A stretch of DNA of 64,000 nucleotides from CAYOEV01 sp964403075 (GTDB lineage: Bacteria; Bacteroidota; Bacteroidia; Cytophagales; Cyclobacteriaceae). Below are positions 17,314 through 26,202 of this stretch, piece after piece (positions within the stretch are counted from its first letter, which is position 1; each line of letters starts with the position of its first letter). Both the position numbers and the translations under genes were made by a program. The notes below the pieces were generated by a model. It saw nothing but the letters and a program-made list of their open reading frames with translations, ran no database searches and was not told where the DNA came from. Location: the NCBI GenBank assembly GCA_964403075.1, contig CAYOEV010000003.1, forward strand, positions 74,050 through 138,049. Reading direction: 5' to 3'.

Positions 17314-18135
17314 TTAATTCTGGTGCACATGGACATCCATCTGTGGAAACGGTATATTGATCCCCTTTTCAGTAAAAGTCACGTACACCTTTTCGATCAG
17401 ATCGAATTTCGTTGGCCAGTAGTCTGAGGCTGTTACCCATACGCGAATGGTGAAGTTGACGGAGCTGTCGGCCAACTCTGTAAGTGCAATAAAAGGTTTC
17501 GGCTCTTGATGAATGCGGTCATCCGCTTGAATGATGTCGGACAATACCTGTCTGGCCTTAGCAGCATCATCTCCATATCCTATACCGAAGACCAAGTCTA
17601 AACGACGATTTTTTTCAGCCGAATAGTTGGTGATGGCACTGTTTGCCAGTTGACCGTTTGGCACAACAATGGTGACGTTGTCCGGGGTTTTTAGGATGGT
17701 GTTAAAAATCTGTATGCCATGCACCGTTCCGCTATGGCCAGCACCTTCAATGAAATGGCCAACCTCAAATGGTTTTAGTACTAGAATAACCACTCCTCCT
17801 GCAAAGTTTTGCAAGGTGCCTTGCAGGGCCAAACCAACAGCGAGTCCGGCAGCGCCAATGACGGCAATGAAGCTGGTTACTTCTATGCCCACCATGCCTA
17901 CAACGGATACCAGCAATAATATTTTAAGTGTTACGGAAATGAGGGAACGCAAAAAAGGTGTCAGCGAGGGATCCATTTTGCTTTTCGTCATCGTGCGATA
18001 GACACCTTTGGTTACCATGCCGATGATCCATAGCCCTGCAATCAATACCACGATGGCCATGATCACCCTGGGGCCATGCGTAACGAGCAGGTCAATGGCC
18101 TCGTTGGTGTAGTTGTTCAGTTCTTTTGTTTCCAT
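17314..18135 (-). CDS. mscS: MscS-type mechanosensitive channel
   Basis: A small-conductance mechanosensitive channel of about 273 residues, which opens on membrane stretch to release solutes during hypo-osmotic shock. The three helices are visible (VIMAIVVLIAGLWIIGMV; LISVTLKILLLVSVVGMVGI; the pore helix AGLAVGLALQGTLQNFAGGVVI), followed by the beta domain starting FEVGHFIEGAG. I start it at METKELNNYTNEAI, next to the first helix, because the 60-codon open extension runs into the divergent metY gene and its composition is poor. Starts at 18168 or 18219 remain possible. Confidence 0.92.
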   Translation of the reverse strand: METKELNNYTNEAIDLLVTHGPRVIMAIVVLIAGLWIIGMVTKGVYRTMTKSKMDPSLTPFLRSLISVTLKILLLVSVVGMVGIEVTSFIAVIGAAGLAVGLALQGTLQNFAGGVVILVLKPFEVGHFIEGAGHSGTVHGIQIFNTILKTPDNVTIVVPNGQLANSAITNYSAEKNRRLDLVFGIGYGDDAAKARQVLSDIIQADDRIHQEPKPFIALTELADSSVNFTIRVWVTASDYWPTKFDLIEKVYVTFTEKGINIPFPQMDVHVHQN

Positions 18136-18224
18136 TTGGGCGGGTAGTTGAACGAAAAATGACCACATAATGTCAGAGATTCGCAGCCGTAAGGTTAATG
18201 CAAACAAGTTAATACCCATATAAA

Positions 18225-19520
18225 ATGGATGAAAAAAAGTCTTTTGGTTTCGAGACCCGGATGTTACATGCAGGGCATATTCCAGATCCGTATACGGGTG
18301 CCCGGGCATTACCAATTTACGCTTCTTCGGCTTTTGTTTTTGACAGTCCCGATCAGGCAGCGCAATTGTTCCAACTGAAGCAATACGGCAATATCTACTC
18401 CAGAATCATGAATCCGACGGTGGCTACTTTTGAGGAGCGTGTCGCCAGTCTGGAAGGAGGCACGGGGGCTGTGGCCACCAGTTCCGGTATGGCTGCTCAA
18501 TTTATTACGCTCATGACGCTTTGTGAACCTGGCGATGAAATAGTGGCCTCTAGACATCTATATGGAGGGACCTACACGCAGTTTGAGCATACCCTTAAAA
18601 AACTCTCCATCAAGGTTCATTTTGTGGATCCTTCAGCACCGGCACACTGGGAAGCGGCAATCAATGACAAAACACGTGCACTTTATGGAGAGACCATCGG
18701 TAATCCACAAGGTAGTATTTTCAACTTTGGGGACATTGCGCCTCTGGCTAAGGCGAACGGCATTCCCCTGATTATTGACAATACTTTGGCAACGCCTTAT
18801 TTGTGCAGGCCCCTGGAATTGGGGGCGGATATCGTGCTGCATTCGGCGACTAAATACCTCAATGGCCACGGGACATCAATTGCTGGGGTGGTCGTGGAAT
18901 CAGGTAAATTTGATTATTCTAATTTTTCTACTATTTCAGGTCCATCCGCACCCTACCATGGTTTAAACTTTTATGAGACTTTTGGTCATTATGGTTTCCT
19001 GATGAAACTGCGTGCCGAAACTCACAGAGATGTAGGCACTGCACTTTCTCCGCATGAGGCTTTTCAATTGGTTCAGGGGTTAGAGACATTGTCTGTACGC
19101 ATGGATCGTCATGTGTCTAATGCCCAAATGGTTGCTGAGTTTCTCCGTAACCATCCGCAGGTTGACCGCGTGAATTATGCCGGGCTTCCCGACCACCAGC
19201 ACTACGAACGCGCCCAAAAGTACTTACCAAAAGGGGTAGGGGGCTTGTTTGCTTTTAATCTAAAAGCATCGAATGGTGACGCGCGAGAAATGGGTAAACG
19301 ATTTTTGCAATCCTTGCAGTTATTCAGTCATGTGGCGAATCTGGGGGATGTAAAGAGTCTGGTGATTCATCCGGCTTCTACCACTCACCAGCAGCTATCT
19401 GATGAGGAACTGATACATGCAGGTATATCTCCCGGATTAATTAGATTGTCGGTAGGTTTAGAAACTACAGAAGATTTAATATGGGACTTGGAACAAGCCT
19501 TTCTTGCGATATCTCAATGA
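18225..19520 (+). CDS. metY: O-acetylhomoserine sulfhydrylase (MetY-like)
   Basis: A 431-residue PLP enzyme of the Cys/Met metabolism family that most resembles O-acetylhomoserine aminocarboxypropyltransferase, which makes homocysteine from O-acetylhomoserine and sulfide. Features are the N-terminal FETRMLHAGHIPDP, YSRIMNPTVATFEERVASLEGG, the PLP-binding lysine in HSATKYLNGHGT near residue 208, and the C-terminal HPASTTHQQLSDEEL. Methionine gamma-lyase and cystathionine synthase share this fold, but the length and the HPASTTHQQLS block favour MetY. The following gene starts within its stop codon. Confidence 0.88.
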   Translation: MDEKKSFGFETRMLHAGHIPDPYTGARALPIYASSAFVFDSPDQAAQLFQLKQYGNIYSRIMNPTVATFEERVASLEGGTGAVATSSGMAAQFITLMTLCEPGDEIVASRHLYGGTYTQFEHTLKKLSIKVHFVDPSAPAHWEAAINDKTRALYGETIGNPQGSIFNFGDIAPLAKANGIPLIIDNTLATPYLCRPLELGADIVLHSATKYLNGHGTSIAGVVVESGKFDYSNFSTISGPSAPYHGLNFYETFGHYGFLMKLRAETHRDVGTALSPHEAFQLVQGLETLSVRMDRHVSNAQMVAEFLRNHPQVDRVNYAGLPDHQHYERAQKYLPKGVGGLFAFNLKASNGDAREMGKRFLQSLQLFSHVANLGDVKSLVIHPASTTHQQLSDEELIHAGISPGLIRLSVGLETTEDLIWDLEQAFLAISQ

Positions 19521-20020
19521 ACACAACGCTCAATGCTGCTGAGCGTGTCAAATACCAAAACCCTGCGGTCATTCGGAAATGGTTGCACCAAGCACAAAAC
19601 ATTGCCATCGTTGGCCTTTCGGATAAACCTCAACGTGCGAGTAATTTCGTTGGGGGTTATCTTCTTTCGGAGGGGTATCAGATTATACCTGTTAACCCCA
19701 TGAAAGAGGAAATCCTCGGTTTGAAATGCTACCCCACTTTGAAAGAGGTGCCCAACCGGATAGACCTCGTAGATGTGTTTCGTAAACCTCAGGATGCCAT
19801 TGGAATCGTTGAGGAAGCTATTGCGGCAGGAGCCCAAGCTATTTGGATGCAGTTGGGTATTGTCAATCGTGAGGCTGCTGAATTGGCCGAACAAAATGGT
19901 TTAGATGTGGTCATGGACAGGTGTCTGAAAATGGAGCATGGTCGATACAATGGCAACTTGCACTGGATAGGTATGAACACAGAAATCATTACGGCAAAAA
20001 AAGTGTCTCGATTCTTTTAA
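19517..20020 (+). CDS. CoA-binding domain protein (YccU family)
   Basis: A Rossmann-fold protein of about 167 residues of the CoA_binding_2 family. The core reads NIAIVGLSDKPQRASNFVGGYLLSEGYQIIPVNP and ends with VVMDRCLKMEH. Function is unknown; the fold binds CoA or nucleotides. The ATG overlaps the metY stop codon (ATGA), so I place the start here and not at the earlier in-frame ATG inside metY. Coupled translation with metY suggests a link to sulfur amino acid metabolism, though this is inference. Confidence 0.88.
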   Translation: MNTTLNAAERVKYQNPAVIRKWLHQAQNIAIVGLSDKPQRASNFVGGYLLSEGYQIIPVNPMKEEILGLKCYPTLKEVPNRIDLVDVFRKPQDAIGIVEEAIAAGAQAIWMQLGIVNREAAELAEQNGLDVVMDRCLKMEHGRYNGNLHWIGMNTEIITAKKVSRFF

Positions 20021-20062
20021 GTGACTGACTGTATTTGGAAATTAAGTTGAATTTTTAATGAT

Positions 20063-21364
20063 ATGAGATATCGACCGCTGTCCCGGCAACACTACGAGCA
20101 GACCAGAAAAAAGCTCGCCGAGCGACTAAAACCTTCTAGTGCTTTGATCATTCATGCCAATGATGTGTTGCCTACGACCACCAATGCCGATGGTACCATG
20201 CCTTACCGGCAAAATGCCAATCTTTTTTATCTAACTGGGGTGGAGCAGGAAGAATCGGTTTTATTACTTGCTCCCAATTTCCCAGATGAATCTATGAGGG
20301 AAATTCTCTTTCTAAGAAAAACGAATGCGCACCTTGCTATCTGGGAAGGCCATAAGCTGACCCAGGCAGAGGCACAATCGCGTACGGGCATTCGAACGGT
20401 GAAATGGGTGGAAGAATTTGAAAAAACATTGCAGATGGTATTGGCTGAAACGGAGCATATTTACCTTGATACCAACGAACACATCCGCAAAGACTCCCAC
20501 ACTATTACCAGCAATGATCGTTTCATTCAATGGTGCAAACAAAGGTATCCCATGCATCAGTACCACCGTTTGGCACCAATTATTTACGATTTAAGAACGG
20601 TGAAGTCTGGGGAGGAAATTGCTCAAATGCAACGGGCCTGCGATCTCACGGAACAAGGTTTTCGCAGAATACTGGAAGAGGTAAAAGAAGGGATATGGGA
20701 ATATGAATTGGAGGCCAGCTATTTACACGAATTTGTAGCCAATGGATCGAAGGGATTTGCCTACACCCCTATCATTGCTTCAGGGGCCAATGCCTGTGTA
20801 TTACATTACATCGATAACGATCAGCCCTTGCAAAATGGCGACCTGCTGCTCATGGATGTGGGGGCTGAATACGGCAATTACAATGCAGACATGACGCGGA
20901 CCATACCGGTTGGTGGTAGGTACAATCAACGGCAACGGTCCATCTACGATGCGGTACTTCGCGTAAAAAATGAAGCTACTCAACTGCTGACACCCGGCAA
21001 CAGTATCCCAGAATATCACCAGGCAGTAGGTGAGATGATGACCAAAGAACTGCTGGATCTGGGATTACTTGACCCAAGCGATATCAAGAATCAGGATCCC
21101 GATTGGCCGGCTTATAAAAAGTATTTTATGCATGGGACTTCGCACCACCTCGGACTGGATGTGCACGATGTAGCATCCATTTATACCACCTTTAAGCCGG
21201 GTATGGTATTCACGGTTGAACCGGGAATTTATGTATTGGAAGAGGGAATAGGCATACGGTTAGAGGACGATATTGTGATCACGGAGAATGGGCATCGTAA
21301 CCTAATGGAGCATATTCCCATTGAGGCAGAAGAAATAGAGGAAATTATGCAAAATCATGAATGA
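20063..21364 (+). CDS. pepP: Xaa-Pro aminopeptidase (M24B)
   Basis: A 433-residue metallopeptidase that removes the N-terminal residue before proline. An N-terminal domain precedes the pita-bread catalytic domain, whose five metal ligands are visible: MDVGAEYGNYNADMTRT near residue 265 gives the two Asp, GTSHHLGLDVHD the His, VEPGIYV the first Glu and GIRLEDDIVIT the second. It is cytoplasmic, without signal peptide. It overlaps the following RidA-family gene by eight bases. Confidence 0.95.
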   Translation: MRYRPLSRQHYEQTRKKLAERLKPSSALIIHANDVLPTTTNADGTMPYRQNANLFYLTGVEQEESVLLLAPNFPDESMREILFLRKTNAHLAIWEGHKLTQAEAQSRTGIRTVKWVEEFEKTLQMVLAETEHIYLDTNEHIRKDSHTITSNDRFIQWCKQRYPMHQYHRLAPIIYDLRTVKSGEEIAQMQRACDLTEQGFRRILEEVKEGIWEYELEASYLHEFVANGSKGFAYTPIIASGANACVLHYIDNDQPLQNGDLLLMDVGAEYGNYNADMTRTIPVGGRYNQRQRSIYDAVLRVKNEATQLLTPGNSIPEYHQAVGEMMTKELLDLGLLDPSDIKNQDPDWPAYKKYFMHGTSHHLGLDVHDVASIYTTFKPGMVFTVEPGIYVLEEGIGIRLEDDIVITENGHRNLMEHIPIEAEEIEEIMQNHE

Positions 21365-21788
21365 ATGGATTCTTACTACCAAGGCACCCGAGCCTGTAGG
21401 GACCTACCCACATGCCCGAAGAGTAGGTAATCTGCTTTTTTTGTCTGGTGTTGGGCCCAGAAAAGCCGGAACTTTGAGAATCCCCGGGGTTACCATCAAT
21501 GAGCGGGGTGAGGTGGAATCTTATGACATGGCACAACAATGTCACTCGGTATTTGAAAATGTAAAAATCATACTGGAGGCAGCGGGGGCAGAATGGGGTA
21601 ATCTGGTGGATGTTACGGTTTTTTTAACGAATTTGAAAAAAGACTTTGACACATTCAACCGGGTGTATGAAACCTATTTTGGAGATATTCAACCTTGTAG
21701 AACCACCGTTGAAGTGAGTGCACTGCCTACACAGATAGGGATTGAGCTGAAGTGCGTGGCTTACTTTCCTTCTGAAAAGGGAAGATGA
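21357..21788 (+). CDS. RidA family protein (2-aminomuconate deaminase-like)
   Basis: A 143-residue member of the RidA/YjgF family, which hydrolyses reactive enamine/imine intermediates or acts as a deaminase. It begins with an extended loop (YPHARRVGNLLFLSGVGPRK) and has VFENVKIILEAAGAEWGNLVDVTVFL in the centre and CRTTVEVSALP. The GVGPRK segment is closer to the 2-aminomuconate deaminase subgroup than to canonical RidA, but no kynurenine pathway genes accompany it. It overlaps pepP by eight bases, and its 3' end is antisense to the last 62 bases of the neighbouring kinase-like gene. Confidence 0.85.
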   Translation: MNEWILTTKAPEPVGTYPHARRVGNLLFLSGVGPRKAGTLRIPGVTINERGEVESYDMAQQCHSVFENVKIILEAAGAEWGNLVDVTVFLTNLKKDFDTFNRVYETYFGDIQPCRTTVEVSALPTQIGIELKCVAYFPSEKGR

Positions 21789-22950
21789 TACGCATTTCCA
21801 TGCTTGATAAGAACCTGTTGCCCGAAAGCCTACGAATCATCTGCTCTATGAACTTGGCTTCCAGTGTTTTTTTATTCATCAATTCCTCAAACAGGGTGTT
21901 GGCGCTACCGATGATAAATATTATTTGTTCTCCACTCCTCGCCAAATCTACATGCAGGGCTGCGTGGTCTGACTTTCGTGAGACATAGTTAATGACTTCA
22001 TAAAAAATGATCCCTACTGGCAAGGCCTGATACAAGTCCAGCCTCAATGTTTCTACATTGAGCAGTAGTTGGTGCTCGTCAAACTTACCGGACTGTATAA
22101 AACTTTGCCCTAAGTCATCAAGAAAGGCATTCATCTCAACTATTTGGTAATGCTCTGTCCTGAATAGCCGGTCGTGAACGCGCGACAACGAATAAATTCT
22201 TTTCTGAAACTCCTGAAGCTCGGTGCGGTCGGTCTTTTTTTCGTAAGACTCTATATCAATGAGGCTATTTAAAAGCGATAAATTGTTTTTAATGCGGTGA
22301 TGGACTTCACGAAGCAAAATGGTTTTTTCTTTCAGGTACTTTTCGATGTCTTCCTGCATGGATTTCCTTAACTGGATTTCTTTGCGCACATTTTCCACAG
22401 TAATGGTTATGTAACTGGTGAGGGAGAAGCAAAGCACACTACCAAAGGCAAGAATGAGTACCATAATGCAAATGTCGATATAGGACCCATCCCCGTAGTC
22501 ATCGGGCGTGTACCAGCCGAAATCTTTTCCAAAAATGACTACCGCGAGACAAATAATAACGTATGCGGTTTGCCCTATCACATAATTTGATTTTTGAATA
22601 AGGCTCGAGAATAAGACAATTAATGGGTATACCAAAATAGCCAGGTCGTTGATACCATCGCCAAAGATGCAAATGAACGAAACCATGGTACTTAACGAAG
22701 CCATGAAAACCGTCACCGATAGATTCAGCCAACCCCGTCTCAGGATAACCAGACAAAACAAACTGAGTAGCACTACCACTAGCTCCAAAAATCCAATCGT
22801 CAAATTGTCCAGAAAGAAAACATTGAGCAAGAACAGAATGAATGCAGGTACTGGAAATAGCATCAAAGCGATGCGAACAATGTAGGCCCTCGCATATTTA
22901 ACCGTTGAATATTGCTGACTTAGCGGCACTATTTTTTCCATCCAATTCAC
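21727..22950 (-). CDS. Degenerate HisKA_2 sensor kinase-like membrane protein B
   Basis: A 407-residue protein with about six membrane helices in the first 190 residues and a coiled link, then the HisKA_2 phosphoacceptor block LLREVHHRIKNNLSLLNSL near residue 215. The HATPase part is decayed: the normal N-box (NELxTN) reads YEVINYV and there is no DxGxG box; instead IIGSANTLFEEL stands there. The fold seems to be kept (LSSMEMRIIFPFQ closes the domain). It may be a pseudokinase or accept phosphate from another kinase. It starts four bases inside the preceding paralogue and its 3' end overlaps ridA antisense by 62 bases. Confidence 0.8.
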   Translation of the reverse strand: MNWMEKIVPLSQQYSTVKYARAYIVRIALMLFPVPAFILFLLNVFFLDNLTIGFLELVVVLLSLFCLVILRRGWLNLSVTVFMASLSTMVSFICIFGDGINDLAILVYPLIVLFSSLIQKSNYVIGQTAYVIICLAVVIFGKDFGWYTPDDYGDGSYIDICIMVLILAFGSVLCFSLTSYITITVENVRKEIQLRKSMQEDIEKYLKEKTILLREVHHRIKNNLSLLNSLIDIESYEKKTDRTELQEFQKRIYSLSRVHDRLFRTEHYQIVEMNAFLDDLGQSFIQSGKFDEHQLLLNVETLRLDLYQALPVGIIFYEVINYVSRKSDHAALHVDLARSGEQIIFIIGSANTLFEELMNKKTLEAKFIEQMIRRLSGNRFLSSMEMRIIFPFQKESKPRTSAQSLSV

Positions 22951-24140
22951 GTGTGCGCAGCATTGGGTGAAAAAGAAATACTTACTTTAGCCATTTGACT
23001 CGCAATGGACAGCTGGCCTTTTATCTGACGTACCATGATGTCCACAATGCTGTTATTCTTTAACAGACCTATCGCCTTTTGGGTGAGCCGTCCTGATGAG
23101 ACAGTGAGTACCCTTTTTTCTTTAACCACATCGTAGGCAATTAAAATGGAGGTTTCGTCTTCAAAACTTTCCATTAGGTACAAAATTTCGGCCAGCATTA
23201 ACCCCAGATGAATAATCTGGTCAATATGAAGGTACCCCTTATCGACGTGCAGAATCCAGTCCACATGGCTTAAAATGCCTGATTTTTCCACTCTTTCAGT
23301 GAATAAAGTAAAGTAGTTGGGCACATCAATCCAGGTAAGTGAAGCATGTTCGAACAGCTGCTGATGGGCGGACAATACAGCCAGTGTCCGCAACTCCATT
23401 TTGTTGCTGATTATTTCCTGATTGCCTTTGGATAAGCGCCGATCTTTCAGTAGCTCGCTTAAGTAATTCATGCCATTCATGGCCACTTGATGTACACCAT
23501 TGAGTAAGTTTTCCTTTTCTTTTAGATTTAAATCTAACTCTGCAGATTTGAGAAGTCTTGCCTTGTTCTCGTCCTCTGCTTCTTCCAGACTCCGGCTGAG
23601 TCGTTCACCAATATTTTTGGTTATAAAAGCAGTAACCAGTAAGATGACTAACACCGTAATCAGATCTGCAAAAGGATAATTTATCTGTTCCTCTACGACA
23701 TAAAAACCTTCTTTCATTCCATAGACGAGCCAGCCTACACAAAGCAGCGTGAGTAGGGCAGTGAACATGAAGCCTTTTCGTCTTTGTATTAATGCAGCAA
23801 TTACCAGGACTACAGGAAAACCCATAATGGTAAGGTCGTGTGATCCCTGACCTCGCATGGCGATGAGTGTAATCATGACAACCATAAAGCAGGCCAGCAC
23901 CATCACGCCGTAATGCACGCTTCCTCTTTCTACCATCCAATACACAATAAATTGCGTGAGTAACCCCCCTAAAAGAATGTACACCACCAGGCCATCCCCA
24001 CTGATGGTGTTTTGTAAAATCAGCACCAAAATCGCAAGTGTCACGAGAAAGAGGGTCAACTTCACCGATTGTACATGTTCACGTTCGGACTCCGTAATGT
24101 ATGCAGACGATGCGCTTAATAATTGGCGGAGTAATTGCAA
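22947..24140 (-). CDS. Degenerate HisKA_2 sensor kinase-like membrane protein A
   Basis: A 397-residue protein built like the following gene: about six membrane helices to residue 190, a coiled coil (RLSRSLEEAEDENKARLL), then ENLLNGVHQVAMNGMNYLSEL at about residue 215. The first histidine of the phosphoacceptor motif is kept, but the HHRxKNN core has changed to HQVAMNG. The ATP-binding region is also decayed (GLMLAEILYLM where the N-box should be; no DxGxG). It is probably not an active kinase. It overlaps the downstream paralogue by four bases (ATGA), a sign of coupled translation. Confidence 0.75.
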   Translation of the reverse strand: MQLLRQLLSASSAYITESEREHVQSVKLTLFLVTLAILVLILQNTISGDGLVVYILLGGLLTQFIVYWMVERGSVHYGVMVLACFMVVMITLIAMRGQGSHDLTIMGFPVVLVIAALIQRRKGFMFTALLTLLCVGWLVYGMKEGFYVVEEQINYPFADLITVLVILLVTAFITKNIGERLSRSLEEAEDENKARLLKSAELDLNLKEKENLLNGVHQVAMNGMNYLSELLKDRRLSKGNQEIISNKMELRTLAVLSAHQQLFEHASLTWIDVPNYFTLFTERVEKSGILSHVDWILHVDKGYLHIDQIIHLGLMLAEILYLMESFEDETSILIAYDVVKEKRVLTVSSGRLTQKAIGLLKNNSIVDIMVRQIKGQLSIASQMAKVSISFSPNAAHT

Positions 24141-24190
24141 AGCAGATTCATTGTTTCATTTAAACGAATATAGAAAGCCTGTACAACTAA

Positions 24191-24223
24191 TTGCTGAAGC
24201 TCCGGGCTAATTGTTTATTTTTG
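24191..24223 (+). promoter_or_regulatory. Candidate Bacteroidota promoter of the DUF4290-murA operon
   Basis: TTG at 24191 and a perfect TAnnTTTG box (TATTTTTG, 24216-24223) are 22 bases apart, within the spacing known for Bacteroidota promoters. Predicted start of transcription is about ten bases before the ATG at 24241, a short leader. Confidence 0.5.
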
Positions 24224-24240
24224 GGTTTTAACTCAAGAGA

Positions 24241-24891
24241 ATGGAATACAATACGGAAAGGAATGGATTGAAATTGCGCGAATATGGCAGAAACATCCAA
24301 AACCTTGTCAAGCACATTGAAAACGAACCAGATAAGGAAAAGAGAAATCAGTATGCTGAATCCATGGTCACACTGATGAAACAGATCAATCCTAATCTAT
24401 CGAAGGACACCAATGACTACGACCAAAAAATTTGGGATGATCTATACCTCATTTCGGGTTTTGGGCTGGAGGTAGATGCTCCTTATCCAAAACCGGAGCC
24501 TTCAGAGTTGGAAAAGAAGCCGGAACGGATGACTTATTATTCGAACGAAATCAAATACAAGCATTATGGCCGAAGCATCGAGTTGCTTATAGAAAAAGCA
24601 GTAGAACTGGAGGACGAGCAAGAGCAGAAGGGTGCAGTGATTGTGATTGGTAAGCTTATGAAAAGCTTTTACCAGATATGGAATAAGGATGGCATTGAAG
24701 ACGAACAGGTGCTAATGAATATAAAAAAAATGTCAAACAATAAACTTGAAATCAATATAGAAGATGTTAAAGAACTGAAGCTATTCGACCTTGGAAAACC
24801 TCCTGTCAGGCACCACCGAAACAATATCCGCAAAGGCGGAGGGCGCCGCCATTCAGGAGGGAGCACCGGCCGTCACAGAAAAAACAACTGA
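24241..24891 (+). CDS. DUF4290 domain protein
   Basis: A 216-residue cytoplasmic protein with the DUF4290 domain found almost only in Bacteroidota and often encoded just before murA. Recognisable parts are LKLREYGRNIQNLVKHI, KDTNDYDQKIWDDLYLISGF and YYSNEIKYKHYGRSIE. The helical domain is followed by an Arg/Gly/His-rich tail of about 25 residues (HHRNNIRKGGGRRHSGGSTG), suggestive of nucleic-acid or acidic-partner binding. Function is unknown. It sits three bases before murA in the same operon. Confidence 0.9.
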   Translation: MEYNTERNGLKLREYGRNIQNLVKHIENEPDKEKRNQYAESMVTLMKQINPNLSKDTNDYDQKIWDDLYLISGFGLEVDAPYPKPEPSELEKKPERMTYYSNEIKYKHYGRSIELLIEKAVELEDEQEQKGAVIVIGKLMKSFYQIWNKDGIEDEQVLMNIKKMSNNKLEINIEDVKELKLFDLGKPPVRHHRNNIRKGGGRRHSGGSTGRHRKNN

Positions 24892-24894
24892 TAC

Positions 24895-26202
24895 ATGGCT
24901 TCATTCCGGGTCGAAGGGGGCCATTCCTTACATGGCAGCATTGAACCTCAGGGCGCTAAGAATGAAGCACTTCAGGTAGTTTCTGCCGTCCTACTGACCG
25001 ATGAGAAGGTGGTCATTCACAAACTGCCTGACATTCGTGATGTTCGGAAGTTGATTGATTTACTGAAGGATTTAGGTGTGGCAGTTAGTCATTTGGGTGA
25101 TGAGTCATATTCTTTTTGCGCGAATAAAGTTCGTCTGGATTATCTGGATACGCCCGATTTTAAGGAACAAGCCGCCGGCCTTCGAGGTAGCATCATGATT
25201 CTAGGTCCCCTGCTTGCCCGTTTTGGAACAGGTAAAATGCCTAAACCTGGAGGTGATAAGATTGGCAGAAGGAGGGTGGATACACATTTTTTCGGATTTG
25301 AAAAACTGGGGGCTACTTTTCATTATGACAAAGACAGCGCATTTTATACGGTAGACGGTTCCAACTTACGAGGAACCTACATGTTGCTGGATGAGGCGTC
25401 GGTGACGGGTACGGCCAACATTGTAATGGCAGCGGTGCTGGCCCAAGGGGAAACCACCATCTACAATGCAGCTTGCGAACCTTATGTGCAGCAGCTCTGC
25501 AGAATGCTGGTCAGCATGGGTGCAAAAATTGAGGGCATCGGATCTAATCTGCTCCGCATCCAGGGAGTCAATCAATTGAAAGGCACCTCCCACCAACTGT
25601 TGCCAGATATGATTGAGGTCGGCAGTTTTATAGGGATGGCAGCCATGACCCAATCGGAGCTTACCATAAAAAATGCGCGTATTGATCAATTGGGTATCAT
25701 TCCGGATGCATTCCGTCGGTTGGGAATCACTATGAACTTTATTGGAGATGATATCCATATACCGGCGCAAGATCGTTATGAAATTGCCAACTACATTGAC
25801 GGATCTATCCTTACGATTGCAGATGCCATCTGGCCGGGACTGACGCCTGATCTCCTGAGCGTGATTCTGGTTACTGCGACTCAGTCACGAGGTACGGTAT
25901 TGATTCATCAAAAAATGTTTGAAAGTCGTTTGTTTTTCGTGGATAAGCTGATCGATATGGGTGCCCAAATTATTTTATGCGATCCACATCGCGCGACTGT
26001 CATTGGTTTGGACCGCCAGGTATCTCTGAAGGGAATTAATATGACTTCACCTGATATTCGTGCAGGTGTTTCCCTACTCATTGCCGCACTCTCGGCAGTG
26101 GGGGTTAGCACCATCTCTAATGTGGAGCAGATAGATAGAGGTTACCAAAAAATTGATCAGCGACTGAATGCCCTTGGCGCTAAAATCACAAGGATGGATT
26201 AG
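24895..26202 (+). CDS. murA: UDP-N-acetylglucosamine 1-carboxyvinyltransferase MurA with Asp in place of the fosfomycin-target Cys
   Basis: MurA transfers enolpyruvate from PEP to UDP-GlcNAc, the first committed step of peptidoglycan synthesis. The 435-residue length is normal. Landmarks are GSIEPQGAKNEALQV at the N terminus (lysine of the KNxxL motif), LRGSIMILGPLLARFG, and the loop PKPGGDKIGRRRVD near residue 117. In E. coli that loop is PGGCTIGARPVD; here the Cys115 position is Asp (residue 121, codon 25255-25257). Asp at this site in Mycobacterium, Chlamydia and Borrelia keeps activity but prevents fosfomycin alkylation. Translated after DUF4290; its stop interlocks with the convergent M15 gene. 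Confidence 0.97.
   Translation: MASFRVEGGHSLHGSIEPQGAKNEALQVVSAVLLTDEKVVIHKLPDIRDVRKLIDLLKDLGVAVSHLGDESYSFCANKVRLDYLDTPDFKEQAAGLRGSIMILGPLLARFGTGKMPKPGGDKIGRRRVDTHFFGFEKLGATFHYDKDSAFYTVDGSNLRGTYMLLDEASVTGTANIVMAAVLAQGETTIYNAACEPYVQQLCRMLVSMGAKIEGIGSNLLRIQGVNQLKGTSHQLLPDMIEVGSFIGMAAMTQSELTIKNARIDQLGIIPDAFRRLGITMNFIGDDIHIPAQDRYEIANYIDGSILTIADAIWPGLTPDLLSVILVTATQSRGTVLIHQKMFESRLFFVDKLIDMGAQIILCDPHRATVIGLDRQVSLKGINMTSPDIRAGVSLLIAALSAVGVSTISNVEQIDRGYQKIDQRLNALGAKITRMD

Noticed and set aside
18136..18315. N-terminal extension of mscS
   Set aside because: The extra 60 codons run into the start of metY in antisense and do not match channel proteins; the helix starts after METKELNNYTNE.
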